NCBI RefSeq assembly: GCF_014647795.1
Contig: NZ_BMPW01000010.1
Coordinates: 1-64,000 of the forward strand
DNA: 64,000 nt
Reading direction: 5' to 3'
DNA from: Actinoplanes campanulatus
Lineage (GTDB): Bacteria; Actinomycetota; Actinomycetes; Mycobacteriales; Micromonosporaceae
The notes under the pieces are model-generated. The model searched no databases, was not told the origin of the DNA, and worked only from the letters and a program-made list of their open reading frames with translations. Position numbers and translations under genes: made by a program. This document shows positions 1 to 8,380 of this stretch, in pieces (positions within the stretch are counted from its first letter, which is position 1; the number at the start of each line of letters is the position of its first letter).

Positions 1-12
1 CGTCACGGTCAT
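1..12 (-). CDS. 5' end of an unidentified minus-strand gene (partial)
   Basis: On the minus strand an AAGGAG ribosome site is followed 7 nt later by ATG, and the four codons left before the window edge read M-T-V-T. This looks like the start of a gene running out of the window, divergent from the gene at 111. Nothing can be said about its product. The roughly 100 bp between the two starts would hold both promoters. Confidence 0.45.
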
Positions 13-110
13 CAGTGTCTCCTTGATCAGGAGTTACACCGTTATTCGTACAGTCCCCAGCTTTCCCGTTGTGGGGTGCGCCTGCCAGAGACTGCGAAGG
101 CGGTATCGGG

Positions 111-770
111 TTGAAGTCGATAGAATGGCATCGCGCGGTTAAACGGTATCTGCTTCCACGGCTAGGAGACGGCTGGCGGGCTCACGGAGCGCTCCTCTAC
201 CCGGTCCCGTTCGAATGGCTGTGGTGCGGCTTGGTGATGAGTACGAGGCCAGGATCGCAGAACTTCCAAGTAAGCGGTGTTGTGCAACTGCTGGCCGTTC
301 CGTTCCCCGCCTTCGATGCGACCTGTTCGGTGAATCTTCAGCATGCGGGTGGCTGCGAGTCATGGGAGCTGCCGGAGGACCTGGACGAGGCTGGGCCGGT
401 CATGGATAAGGTTTACCAGCGGATCGTTGACGTGGCGACGCCCTTCTTCGCCGAACACGGCACCATGGCGGGATTCACCTCTTTCATGCAGAAGGAGGTT
501 CGGAACAGCCCGGCTAACCTGCGCTTCCACGAGAAGTTGTTCTACGCACATCTGCTGAACGATGACGTGCCCGCCGCTCTGAACACTGCTGAGACGATCG
601 CTGCGTACATCACCGGGCGGGACGATCCGAGCCCGTGGGTCCTCGAACTATCGGATCATGCGGCCAGGGCAACCGCGGCCGTGGCAAGCGACAGGGAGCT
701 AGTGCTGAGGGCCATACGGGAGAACGTCGAGCACACGCGCACCAAGCTGCGACTGCGCGACGACCGATGA
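111..770 (+). CDS. hypothetical protein
   Basis: Predicted protein of 219 residues with no signal peptide or membrane segment. I place the start at TTG 111 because GAAGG lies 10 nt upstream and the sequence becomes protein-like from LKSIEWHRAVKRYLLPRL. The first half is rich in aromatic residues (a globular alpha/beta domain resembling DUF4304-type unknowns), the second half is helical. It lies in the accessory region left of the integrase. Family assignment is a guess; that it is coding is fairly likely from codon use. Confidence 0.6.
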   Translation: MKSIEWHRAVKRYLLPRLGDGWRAHGALLYPVPFEWLWCGLVMSTRPGSQNFQVSGVVQLLAVPFPAFDATCSVNLQHAGGCESWELPEDLDEAGPVMDKVYQRIVDVATPFFAEHGTMAGFTSFMQKEVRNSPANLRFHEKLFYAHLLNDDVPAALNTAETIAAYITGRDDPSPWVLELSDHAARATAAVASDRELVLRAIRENVEHTRTKLRLRDDR

Positions 771-952
771 CGGGGCATATCGGCGTACAAGTCAGTTGAA
801 TAGGCGGGCACCCGAGGTGCGCGATATTGTTCGCGATCTCGAGGACTGCTGGGCAGGTGAAGCCTTCTCGGGCTGCATCAGCGCTGGAGCGTCGACTGTC
901 GTCCGTACGGCGGCAAATGAGTGCCTCGCTCATAGGCCAAGTCGGATCCCGG

Positions 953-1495
953 ATGATCGAAGCGTGCCGAGATGCGACGATCTGTCGCGTGAACGGGCCG
1001 GGGTGGGACAACGCTGCGTGGCAGCAGATCCGAAACTATGAGCAGTTCTGGGCGCCGTTCGATGAGCGTTTCCACTTCCGGCCGGGGATGGCGCCCTCCA
1101 CATGGCCGGCAATCAAGGAGCCAGCCGGATCGGTGACGTTCGACCTCGGTGCTGTCTGCGAACGCGCTGGTGACTTCTCTGCCGACGAGGACGCGCTGAA
1201 CGAACAGGTTCTCGCCGCCATGACTGCTGTCTTCCCTGCTGATCTTCCTCTTGTCGCTCTGGACTGGCAGCACACGTCCTACTGGTTCTGGCCTCATCGA
1301 CAGGCCGTCGAAGGGCAGTCGTGGCGTATTTCTGCTTTCCCCAACGGCGACTACCACGCGTTCCTTACCCAGGATCTCGAACAGGGGACCTTCGCCCACC
1401 CCTGGGAGCAAACGATCTGCGTGTTCGGCGGCGATCTGACCGAGGCGCTCGTCCCAGAACTCGCCGTGTGGCTGCCTGTGAAGCGCAGGAACTGA
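953..1495 (+). CDS. DUF2716 family protein
   Basis: Predicted 180-residue cytoplasmic protein of unknown function. The pattern W-x-x-I-x-x-Y-E-x-F-W-x-P-F-D-E-R-F-x-F-x-P-G near the N terminus, followed by the SVTFDL strand and a WP(H)-rich segment, is what I recall for DUF2716 proteins of bacilli and streptomycetes. The open frame extends upstream to 827, but the first 42 residues are Arg/Ser-rich and unlike protein, so I start at ATG 953. It sits among other small orphan genes in the accessory region. No biochemical role is known to me. Confidence 0.6.
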   Translation: MIEACRDATICRVNGPGWDNAAWQQIRNYEQFWAPFDERFHFRPGMAPSTWPAIKEPAGSVTFDLGAVCERAGDFSADEDALNEQVLAAMTAVFPADLPLVALDWQHTSYWFWPHRQAVEGQSWRISAFPNGDYHAFLTQDLEQGTFAHPWEQTICVFGGDLTEALVPELAVWLPVKRRN

Positions 1496-1838
1496 CCGTC
1501 TGCCACGCGAGCCGTTGCCGAGACCGGCGCAGCCCGCGATGGCACCGACGTCCACCTCGCAACCGAGCGCACTACGCGGCAAGAGAGTGAGCTCCGGAGA
1601 CCGTTCGGGCGACGGGCAGCGGTGTCGGCGGATTGCCCGCTCGCGCGCCGGGTCAAGCAGATGGGAAAGTGCGCTTCGCTTACGCTGTGCACCCGGGCAG
1701 TCAGGGGTAAGCCGGTCCCCGAATCCGCTGGCCCGGCGCGCTCGATCTATGGCAGAAACGGTCGCCCAAGTTGCCGCCGCATCGATCCTGGACGCTGAGG
1801 TGACATGCTTCTCTCCCTCGATCCATCTGGAGGGATGC
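1496..1838. other. 343-bp stretch without a convincing gene
   Basis: Open frames exist on both strands, but their translations are Arg/Ser-rich low-complexity strings typical of shadow frames in GC-rich DNA. One plus frame (about 1525-1800) reads ATRAVAETGAARDGT and onward and could be a decayed gene. I could not assign it. An in-frame ATG at 1749 could extend the next gene upstream. Confidence 0.4.
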
Positions 1839-2168
1839 ATGTCCGACGAATGGCTGGACAACGCCGAGGTGTTGGTCCTGCAGCCCCTTGAAGACTCGCC
1901 ACTGCCGCTGTGGGAACTTCGCTGGCACGAGGTGACGACGGTGCAGCAACTCGCTGACATTCTCGCGCCCGGTTTGATCTCGCTGGCGACACGAGGGTTC
2001 GTCGAAGTGCGCCGGTTCCACAATTGGCCCGCGCAGTGGGATGAAGGCCTCCCGCTGACCGGCGACGACCTTGCGCGGGAGAGCACCCGCGCTGCAGTCT
2101 GGTCCGACAGCCCAGAGGGCGTCGTGCTGGCCGCTCACATCACCGAGGCCGGCCGCAGGCTTTTATAG
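1839..2168 (+). CDS. small hypothetical protein
   Basis: A 109-residue protein starting MSDEWLDNAEVLVLQPLED. The start at ATG 1839 is supported by GGAGGG at 1829-1834, only 4 nt upstream. The frame is open much further upstream, but that part is Arg/Ser-rich and unlikely to be translated. The protein is acidic, soluble, and has a central helix plus a W-rich C-terminal half. No family is recognised. It is followed 88 bp later by the RibD-C/DHFR-like gene and may be cotranscribed with it. Confidence 0.6.
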   Translation: MSDEWLDNAEVLVLQPLEDSPLPLWELRWHEVTTVQQLADILAPGLISLATRGFVEVRRFHNWPAQWDEGLPLTGDDLARESTRAAVWSDSPEGVVLAAHITEAGRRLL

Positions 2169-2256
2169 TTCAGCAGCCGCGCGCTCTGCGGCAGATCCGG
2201 ATGCCTGCACGGCCAGCGGACGGAGTTCGTCTGATCGTCATGCTTCAATCGCCGCT

Positions 2257-2802
2257 ATGAGCGCATCAGCCGGGCAGATCAGTTTGCGGCTTGCCATGAG
2301 CCTTGACGGCTACATCGCTGACGACGACGGCGGTTACGAGTGGATAGTCCCGGTCCCGAGCCCCACGCTCGACACCGAACACCAGCTTCCGTTCGATGAT
2401 TTCCTCGCCGATGTCGACATCGTCGTGATGGGTCGTCACTGCTTCGACCAGAAACAACACCGCGACTACGTGGCCCTGGGCAAGAAGGTCATAGTCGCCA
2501 CCTCGGCACCCAAGCTCATCGCAACACCGGAGGAAGGAGTCGACTTCGTCGGTCGCGACGTGGTGGAGGTGGTGAAGGCCTACCGGGGTCAGGGGCAGCA
2601 CTGTTTCATCTTCGGCGGTGGTGTCCTGGTGCAGTCCTTCCTCGCAGCCAACGCCGTCGACATGCTGACCGTGGGCATCGTCCCGGTGCTACTCGGAAGC
2701 GGCCGGCCGCTCTTCCTCGGCGGATACCCGCCACTCGACCTGAGCCTGGTGAACTACGCCGTCCAGGACGGCAAGGCCCGATTGATCTACCGACGTCGCT
2801 GA
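2257..2802 (+). CDS. dihydrofolate reductase family protein (RibD C-terminal fold)
   Basis: A 181-residue protein of the DHFR-like/RibD_C family, probably an NADPH-dependent reductase with unknown substrate. Visible hallmarks are the opening LRLAMSLDGYIAD, the VMGRHCFDQ turn typical of this family, a glycine-rich IFGGGVLVQSFL cofactor loop and the closing PVLLGSGRPLF motif. I start at ATG 2257; upstream sequence in the same frame is low-complexity. An ISL3-family IS has landed about 25 bp beyond its stop codon, so the gene itself is intact but may have lost its natural terminator or downstream neighbour. Confidence 0.85.
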   Translation: MSASAGQISLRLAMSLDGYIADDDGGYEWIVPVPSPTLDTEHQLPFDDFLADVDIVVMGRHCFDQKQHRDYVALGKKVIVATSAPKLIATPEEGVDFVGRDVVEVVKAYRGQGQHCFIFGGGVLVQSFLAANAVDMLTVGIVPVLLGSGRPLFLGGYPPLDLSLVNYAVQDGKARLIYRRR

Positions 2803-2834
2803 GCGGCACCCTGGCGAAGCCGTCATCCATTATC

Positions 2835-4268
2835 GGCTCCTCGAAGTTAAGCGGGGTTGAGGTGTCCGCGGTGGCGGCGGGTAGTGGCGGTGCGGGTCCG
2901 TAGCCGTTGGTTCTCCGGATTCCGAAATCCGTAGGCGTCGCGGGCGACGGTTTTGATGACGCGGTTGGTTCCTTCGGAGCCGGCGTTGGTGATGCCGGTG
3001 TGCAGGAAGGCGAGGATTTCCGGCCACCAGGTCTCGATCGTGGTGGCGAGGCGGTGGAGTTCGGGCAGGTCAGTGGCGGCGCAGCGGGCGTAGAAGCGGT
3101 GCAGCAGCCGGGCGGTGGTTTCCCGATCCGGGCGGGAGCGGGCCAGCGCGAGCAGGTCGAGCAGGTCCTCTTTCGCGTTCCAGGCGGCCAGGATCGGTGT
3201 GCCGATCTTTGTCGGCAGGTTCTCGAGAGTGTCGGCGAGGCGGTCGACGTGCTCGGCGCGCATCCGGGCGGCTGACCTGGTCAGCCGGTTGCGTTGCTGC
3301 CATTCTGGATCGCTGGCCCGGCCGCGCCGGCCACGGTGTGTGACGGTCATGCGGCGGCGGACCTCGGTGACGGCCCGGTTGGCCAGCTGCACGACGTGGA
3401 AGTGGTCCACGACCAGCAGCGCCTGCGGCAGCGCCTCGCGGACGGCGGCCTTGAACACGGTGCACATGTCGATCGCGACGGCTTGGACCTGCTCGCGCCA
3501 GGCGGCGGGACGAGCAGTGAGCCAGTCGGTCACTGCCCTGCTGGTGCGGCCTTCGACTTGGGCGAGTAGCCCTTGCCCGCCGCCGAGATCGCAGAATCCG
3601 ACGTGCCAGCGGTCGACGAGTGTGGTCCACGACGCGGTGGCCTCGTCGAAACTCCAGTGGGGTCTGCCCCGGCGGACCTCGTCGATGCCCAGCACCGTCA
3701 CCGGCTCGGGTTCGGCCGGCAACACCGTCGTAGCGTGTACGGTGAACGCGGCAGCGACGATCGGCCAGGACAGGGCAAGGTCACGGCTGTCTGCACGATC
3801 GTGCGGTTACCGTCGGCGACCGCTGCACCGGCGGCTTGGCGCAGCCGGACGGTGATCCGGGCCCGTGCCGGGACCTGCGGTACCTGCTCGGTGAACGACT
3901 TGCGTGGGCATCCGGGCTGGTCGCAGTGCCAGCGTCGTTTGCGCCACCGGAGCCGAGTTGTCCGTCCGGCCATCGGTAGATCTCGCGGCCGAGTAGTGGT
4001 CCACTGCTTCACCCGTACGGCCCGGAACCCGCACTGCGGGCAGCATCGTGCCTGCTCATCACCGGTGGACAGGTGGACGACGGGAGAACCGTCCGGGTGC
4101 AGCTCGACCCGATCGGCCACCAGGCCGTCCAGGCCCAGCAACCGGGTCGTATCGTTGACCATGCTCGCAGCTCTATCCGATCTAGACACTCAGATGATCA
4201 CTGATGAGCTGCGAGCCCTCACGCCTGGGCCGAACTTTGCCGCGAACCCCGCTCAACTTCGAAGAGCC
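2835..4268 (-). mobile_element. ISL3-family insertion sequence, complete with target duplication
   Basis: A 1434-bp element. Its ends are 22-bp inverted repeats (2835-2856 and 4247-4268) starting GGCTC and differing at 2 positions. Directly outside, the octamer CCATTATC occurs at 2827-2834 and again at 4269-4276, a perfect 8-bp target-site duplication, the size expected for ISL3 elements. Almost the whole interior is the transposase gene on the minus strand, split by a frameshift. The intact duplication and near-perfect repeats suggest a recent insertion. Confidence 0.95.
2847..4162 (-). pseudogene. ISL3-family transposase, frameshifted
   Basis: The N-terminal part (from ATG 4162) carries the family's zinc-binding region CCPQCG ... 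CDQPGC and a helix-turn-helix stretch. The C-terminal part (stop at 2847) carries the DDE core: VLGIDEVRRG, AVAIDM, VVDHFHVVQLANRA and the final SEGTNRVIKTVARDAYGFRNP. The halves are in different frames. Reading VQTAVTLA then LSWPIVAAAF requires one extra base near 3770-3778, so a single-base deletion (or sequencing error) best explains the break. No slippery heptamer is evident, so programmed frameshifting is not favoured. A full-length protein would be near 438 residues, normal for the family. Confidence 0.9.
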
Positions 4269-4399
4269 CCATTATCTCGACGTCAGCCAACGTCCGCTCC
4301 TCGGCAGGACAACGCTTCTGACGGTCCGGAGGCCGGTCACCGAGCGTCACAGCCTGCGAGTCGCCCTCGCGCTCGGCGGCATGTGAGTTTGCCGCCTCA

Positions 4400-4547
4400 T
4401 TGACCAGCAACTTTGGATGGCTTGAGCTTATCGCAGCGTGGTCAAATGCAGGTATGTCGGTCACTGACTCGCACCTGGAACTCATTAGGCGCTGGCTTCG
4501 CGGCGAGATAGTGAACGGCTACGTAGGCGTGCGGTTGCAGGGCGGAC
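4400..4547 (+). pseudogene. possible 5' fragment of a gene cut by the ISAs1 element
   Basis: An open frame from TTG 4400 (or ATG 4454) reads like a real amphipathic protein, for example MSVTDSHLELIRRWLRGEI, up to the very first base of the ISAs1 element at 4548. After that it runs into IS sequence. This suggests the N-terminal piece of an interrupted gene. The sequence after the IS at 5879 does not offer a recognisable continuation, and there is no target duplication. No product can be named and coding status is uncertain. Confidence 0.3.
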
Positions 4548-5878
4548 CAGGGCCCCGGCAAAGTCGTCAGGTGATTCCGAGCAGGGCGAGTGGGCGGGTG
4601 CTGTCGCGGGCGTGATGGCGGTTGGCGACGGCGATGTTGGTGACGCCGGCGGGGCGTAAGGCGCCGATCGCGGCGTTGCGTAGAGCGGCCATGACCTGTT
4701 GTCCGGTTCCGGTGCGGATCTGCGAGCGGTCTTCGTCGTAGGTGACGTCCCGTACCCAGTGGATCTTGTTCTCGATGGACCAGTGTCCGCGGATCCACGC
4801 GGCCAGCTGGGCCGGTTTGGCTTGGTGGACGTGCAGGTCGGTGATGGCGTAGACGGTCTCGGTGGTGAAGCGTTTCGGCTCGTCGGGGCGTCGGCGGCGG
4901 CGTCGGATCTGCAGGGCCTGGGCGGCGTGCGGGAAGTCGATGCCGGTGGAGACGGTCAGGATCATCAGGGTGCGGATCTCGCGGCGGCCGTGTCCGCGGT
5001 CGTCGTCACGGGTGGCGTCCGGGACCGTTTTCCAGGGCAGGCGGGTGAGCTGTCTGTGCAGGTGGGGCTGGTTGCCTTTGACGGTCAGGATCCAGTGGGC
5101 GCCGCGTTCGGCGAGGTAGGTGACGTGTTCGCGTTGGCAGTGCATGGCGTCGGCGGTGATCACGGTGTCGGGCAGGTCGCTGATCTGGTCGAGCAGGGGT
5201 GCGAACCGGGTGATTTCATTGGTCTTGCCGTCGACGTCGGTGCTGGCCAGGACCACGCCGGCAGCCTGGTCGCAGGCGGCCATCACGTGATCGGCAGCCG
5301 TGTCGGCGGTGCGGGAGCCGCGCAGGGCCTTGCCGTCGACCGCGATCGCCCGCCGACCGGCGGGGATGTCCGCCCGGGTCTGGCCGGCGAGCCACGCGCC
5401 GATCACCATGGTCAGCAGATCCGGGTCCAGGGCCTGCAGCAGCCGGCGGATCATCGCTTCGGACGGGCGTCGATCAGCGGCGATGCCCAGGGCCTGGACC
5501 GTCGCGTCTGGCACATCGGCCACCCATTCCGCGATCGCGGTGTACGAACGGTATCCGGCCACCACGGCGCACACCGCCGTGGTCACCACCACGCTGTGCT
5601 GGTGCCGGATACCCCGCCGTGCCCGCGGATCACGCATCGCGGCCAGTACAGCGGGCAACCCGGCAGCGGTTTCCGGCACGTTCAGAGCCGGCGCATCGAA
5701 CAAGGACGAGATCAGCGATGATGGCAGTGCGGGCATGACTCACTTCGGATAGATCATCGTGGCGTAGGAACCTTGATGATCTTCCGAACCGGTCATGCCC
5801 GTCTTGCTGCCGCCAACCAAGGTGCTTCTACCTTGGTCCACCCAAGTCGGACATCGTCATGACTTTGCCGGGGCCCTG
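4548..5878 (-). mobile_element. ISAs1-family insertion sequence
   Basis: A 1331-bp element bounded by inverted repeats beginning CAGGGCCCCGGCAAAGTC (4548-4569 and 5857-5878, 20 of 22 matching). It contains one intact transposase gene on the minus strand. The flanking bases (left ...GGGCGGAC, right CCGTTCAGG...) show no 8-10 bp duplication, unlike the nearby ISL3 element, so it may sit at a rearrangement junction. A second, solitary copy of its right end lies at 7058-7115. Confidence 0.9.
4567..5736 (-). CDS. ISAs1-family transposase
   Basis: Complete 389-residue DDE transposase acting on the ends of the surrounding element. The N-terminal third is the helical DDE_Tnp_1-associated domain (LPAVLAAMRDPRARRGIRH ... 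VAGYRSYTAIAEW). The catalytic domain follows with AVDGKALRGS (first Asp), ITADAMHCQ (second Asp), KGNQPHL, and the terminal IRGHWSIENKIHWVRDVTYDED block holding the catalytic Glu. No frameshift or missing motif is seen, so the element may be active. Start ATG 5736 lies about 140 bp inside the right end. Confidence 0.93.
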   Translation of the reverse strand: MPALPSSLISSLFDAPALNVPETAAGLPAVLAAMRDPRARRGIRHQHSVVVTTAVCAVVAGYRSYTAIAEWVADVPDATVQALGIAADRRPSEAMIRRLLQALDPDLLTMVIGAWLAGQTRADIPAGRRAIAVDGKALRGSRTADTAADHVMAACDQAAGVVLASTDVDGKTNEITRFAPLLDQISDLPDTVITADAMHCQREHVTYLAERGAHWILTVKGNQPHLHRQLTRLPWKTVPDATRDDDRGHGRREIRTLMILTVSTGIDFPHAAQALQIRRRRRRPDEPKRFTTETVYAITDLHVHQAKPAQLAAWIRGHWSIENKIHWVRDVTYDEDRSQIRTGTGQQVMAALRNAAIGALRPAGVTNIAVANRHHARDSTRPLALLGIT

Positions 5879-5931
5879 CCGTTCAGGTGACCTTGCGGCA
5901 CTACGGGCTCCCGAGCGTGGGATGGGAGGAA

Positions 5932-6303
5932 TCAGCAATACGCATAGTCTGCGCTGATGTCTTCCTCGATCCGAATATTGTCCCCCGAAATCCAGCCCTT
6001 AAGACTAGTGCCATCCCGTCGCACATACCACCAGGTATTGTTGTAGTCATTAACCACGTAGCAGCGGAGCCAAACCCTGTCGTAGCCGTAGACTTTGCCG
6101 ACATTCGCGCAATCCGCGTAGTAAGCGTCCTTGAGATTCCAGGTGCCCGACTTAACGATCGCGGATCCGTCGCCGTTCGTGCTCGGGACATAACTAAAGC
6201 CGCACGCGGCGAATGCCGGCTGGGCCGTGGCGACGCCGAGTCCAGCAGTGAGCAATGTCGCAGCAATCCCTGCGCGCAATGCTCGGGCAATAGAAAAACG
6301 CAT
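5932..6303 (-). CDS. small secreted protein, SH3-like
   Basis: A 123-residue protein with a clear Sec signal peptide: MRFSIARALRAG, a hydrophobic core, then AQPAFA followed by Ala-Cys. The mature part of about 91 residues contains cysteines near its start, middle and C-terminal end and a YVVNDYNNTWWYVRRDG...GWISGDN stretch like the small SH3-type secreted proteins common in actinomycetes. GGAG lies 7 nt before ATG 6303, fixing the start; the longer frame upstream is rejected. It is an isolated gene whose 3' end lies only about 50 bp from the ISAs1 right end. Confidence 0.75.
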   Translation of the reverse strand: MRFSIARALRAGIAATLLTAGLGVATAQPAFAACGFSYVPSTNGDGSAIVKSGTWNLKDAYYADCANVGKVYGYDRVWLRCYVVNDYNNTWWYVRRDGTSLKGWISGDNIRIEEDISADYAYC

Positions 6304-6691
6304 CCTATGACTCCGTCCCTGCGGGGCCAAATACCCCACAAATAGTCTTTCGTTTCGAGCGCCGCGTGAGTGCCGTGACGACCGGTGGCCGCATGTCCAC
6401 CACCCTGCTGCAGCGTTGCCGCCGTGGTGAGCGGGTGGCCGGAGCGACGGTAGCGCAGCCCACCGTGGCGTGGTCAACTAGCGGCCTGATCGGCCATACA
6501 TTTCCGCATTTTTCGGGCTACCGGAGACCTCACCCGATCCGCAGACGGCGAACCCGGACTAGCCAGGACATATCTAAATGATGTTCTCAAACCGTAGGTC
6601 ATCTAGCCGGAAAGTCACCCACGTCCGGAGACTCCTCTATCATGCATGTCCATGACACTCGACATTCCAGGCGGCCGAGCCAGGCCCCCAC
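6304..6691. other. 388-bp intergenic stretch, no gene seen
   Basis: It must hold the promoter of the secreted-protein gene (minus). I see no coding-like frame, tRNA or strong hairpin. GC content is visibly lower in the last 150 bp (runs such as ATATCTAAATGATG), consistent with foreign or decaying DNA. Confidence 0.5.
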
Positions 6692-6931
6692 TCAGTCGTT
6701 TATCGGCTTCCGCTTGTCGAGCAACTCCGGGAATACCGTCTGGAGCACGCAGAACTCGTTATCCCATGGGTCGCGCATAACCCAGAAGTCGAAGCCGCGT
6801 GTTTGCTGGCGATCCCAACGTTTGGCCCCAAGCGACTCAAAATCGACGAACCTCGGCTTCGACATCTTCGGACTCAAGGTCGAGATGAATGCGTTCCTCA
6901 GCGGTGTTCTGAACTCCGCGTCCCCCCGCAA
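6692..6931 (-). pseudogene. glyoxalase/VOC-family protein, truncated and frameshifted
   Basis: The minus strand encodes the last third of a VOC (glyoxalase_6-like) protein in two frames. The upstream frame gives VQNTAEERIHLDLESEDVEAEVRRF, then a stop; the downstream frame resumes FESLGAKRWDRQQTRGFDFWVMRDPWDNEFCVLQ to the stop at 6692. The join is at a T run (plus-strand CAAAATCG, 6838-6842) where one extra T shifts the frame. The N-terminal part of the roughly 120-residue family is missing upstream. This is a relic, not a functional gene. Confidence 0.8.
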
Positions 6932-7479
6932 GAAGCCCGGGAAGGCATGGGACAGTGATGAGGCACGTCGATTCCCTGAAGCAGCGAGGGCCGGCGCTGC
7001 CGCCGGCGTTGCCGGTCAAGGCCGACGCTGTATCAGCACCTGATCGCCACGACCACCCAGGGCCCCGGCGAAGTCATGACGATGTCGGACTTGGGTGGGT
7101 CAAGGTAGAAGCGCCAGGAGGAGACACGGGTGTAGTCATCTCGACATCCTCCACCCGTTCCTCGACGTCCTGCCCCCAGCAGTGCCGGGTTGACGATGCC
7201 CGGGCAACCGGTAACGCTCCATAGCTCCGAGTGGATCGCGTCAGCAGCAAACGTTAGCCCTGCCATGGCGCAGGGTCGCGGGAAAATCTGAGGTGTCAGC
7301 CGAAACGGGACTCAACAGTATTGGCAGCACAGCACGTCCGACTCTCGGCACGAGCGCGCACCGGGCCGTAGCGGACCGTACGCAGCGTGACGGTCGCACC
7401 GAGCGCCGCACACGATCGGCGGCAAATGAGATGCATGCTGCTACGGCATGGTGCCATGAAGTTCATGGCCCAGCGAGGT
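6932..7479. other. 548-bp region with an IS relic and no intact gene
   Basis: It contains the solitary ISAs1 end at 7058-7115, described separately. The remainder has open frames on both strands whose translations look random. It probably represents debris from deletions or rearrangements. Confidence 0.45.
7058..7115 (+). repeat. solitary ISAs1-type IS end
   Basis: 58 bp starting CAGGGCCCCGGC match, at about 53 positions, the right terminus of the complete ISAs1 element (reverse complement of 5821-5878), including the subterminal stretch up to GGTAGAAGC. Similarity stops abruptly after that. There is no transposase sequence to the right and no opposite end nearby, so this is a single remaining end of a second copy. 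Confidence 0.85.
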
Positions 7480-8037
7480 TTAGCTTCGGATCAGCCCTCG
7501 TCGTTCAGGAACCCAGTCCACCGATGTGGCTGTCGACGGGTCAGTGAATACGAGGACGGACTCGTCACGGCGAGTGAACACCAGTGATCCCTGCATCGAC
7601 TCGCGCAGTTCACCCGCCATCAACAGCAGAGGCCGGCCCTGAATTTGCAGAACCACCTCGGCCAAGACTCCATCGTCGAGAAACGCCGAGACGTCGTCAA
7701 TAATGCCGGTGGGCAACTCCGGGAGCGCCCGCGTGCGATAGATGCCGTCCGTCTCATCCTCCCAGTTCGAAGACTGGTCGGTAGCTGCTCGGCGCAGCCA
7801 AAGGCCGCATGCCGTGTCACTCTCGTAGGTACCGACGGTCACGAAGCCCCCGTCGTCGAACAAGGCAACAAGGGGATCCAGTTGCAGACATGGCACGACA
7901 GGATCGTCGAACTGCGGAACGCCACCAGGCCCTTCCTCGCGCAGCGCCATCTCAACGCCTGCCCAGGACTTGATCTGTTGACCGCGCAGCTGCGCGAACT
8001 CCCGAACTCGTTCCGCCGTCCAACCAAGCTGCGTCAT
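7480..8037 (-). CDS. hypothetical protein
   Basis: About 185 residues from ATG 8037 (MTQLGWTAERVREFAQLRGQQ). The frame is open further upstream to 8397, but that section is compositionally unlike protein except perhaps the last 15 residues, so the exact start is uncertain. The protein is acidic, with an N-terminal helical segment and then a beta-rich domain (FVTVGTYESDTACGLWLRR ... SLVFTRRDESVLVFTD). No signal peptide, membrane segment or known motif is visible. It may form a unit with the next small gene on the same strand. Confidence 0.5.
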   Translation of the reverse strand: MTQLGWTAERVREFAQLRGQQIKSWAGVEMALREEGPGGVPQFDDPVVPCLQLDPLVALFDDGGFVTVGTYESDTACGLWLRRAATDQSSNWEDETDGIYRTRALPELPTGIIDDVSAFLDDGVLAEVVLQIQGRPLLLMAGELRESMQGSLVFTRRDESVLVFTDPSTATSVDWVPERRGLIRS

Positions 8038-8380
8038 GTGCCCCAGTATCTCCAAGAGGATCTCCACCGGCCGGTTCAGGTCATGCCTCCGCAGCACAGA
8101 CCAAATCGAAGGCGAGCCATTGGGCGTGACTGTCGGCTGGGGTACCAACGGGCATGAGCGGCGGCAAGCATCCGTATGTTCGACCAAGGTGAACGTGAGG
8201 GTTTCCAGAGCAGTGCGCTGGAGTTTTAGCTCGGTTCCGTCGCCCACGCATCTGCGTGGTGACGTTCCTCGATCTCCTCGGAGCAGGGCGGCAGATCCAC
8301 CTGCTTGACGAGCCGACCCGCCGTTACGGTGCGTAGCGCTCGGATCGCGGCAGGTAAGTAAGTTCTGCCGCTGCAGTCGT
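8038..8380. other. 343-bp stretch between two minus-strand hypothetical genes
   Basis: If the gene ending at 7480 starts at 8037, this stretch is non-coding and would carry its promoter. The minus frame remains open throughout but encodes an Arg/Thr/Pro-rich string with no protein character. I see no hairpin or repeat of note. Confidence 0.4.

Noticed and set aside
3741-3800. Programmed ribosomal frameshift in the ISL3 transposase
   Set aside because: No slippery heptamer or downstream structure is evident, and I do not know programmed frameshifting as a feature of ISL3 transposases.
5879-5945. Continuation of the gene interrupted by the ISAs1 element
   Set aside because: The plus frame remains open after the IS, but it runs into the antisense of an intact secreted-protein gene and shows no similarity in character to the 5' fragment.
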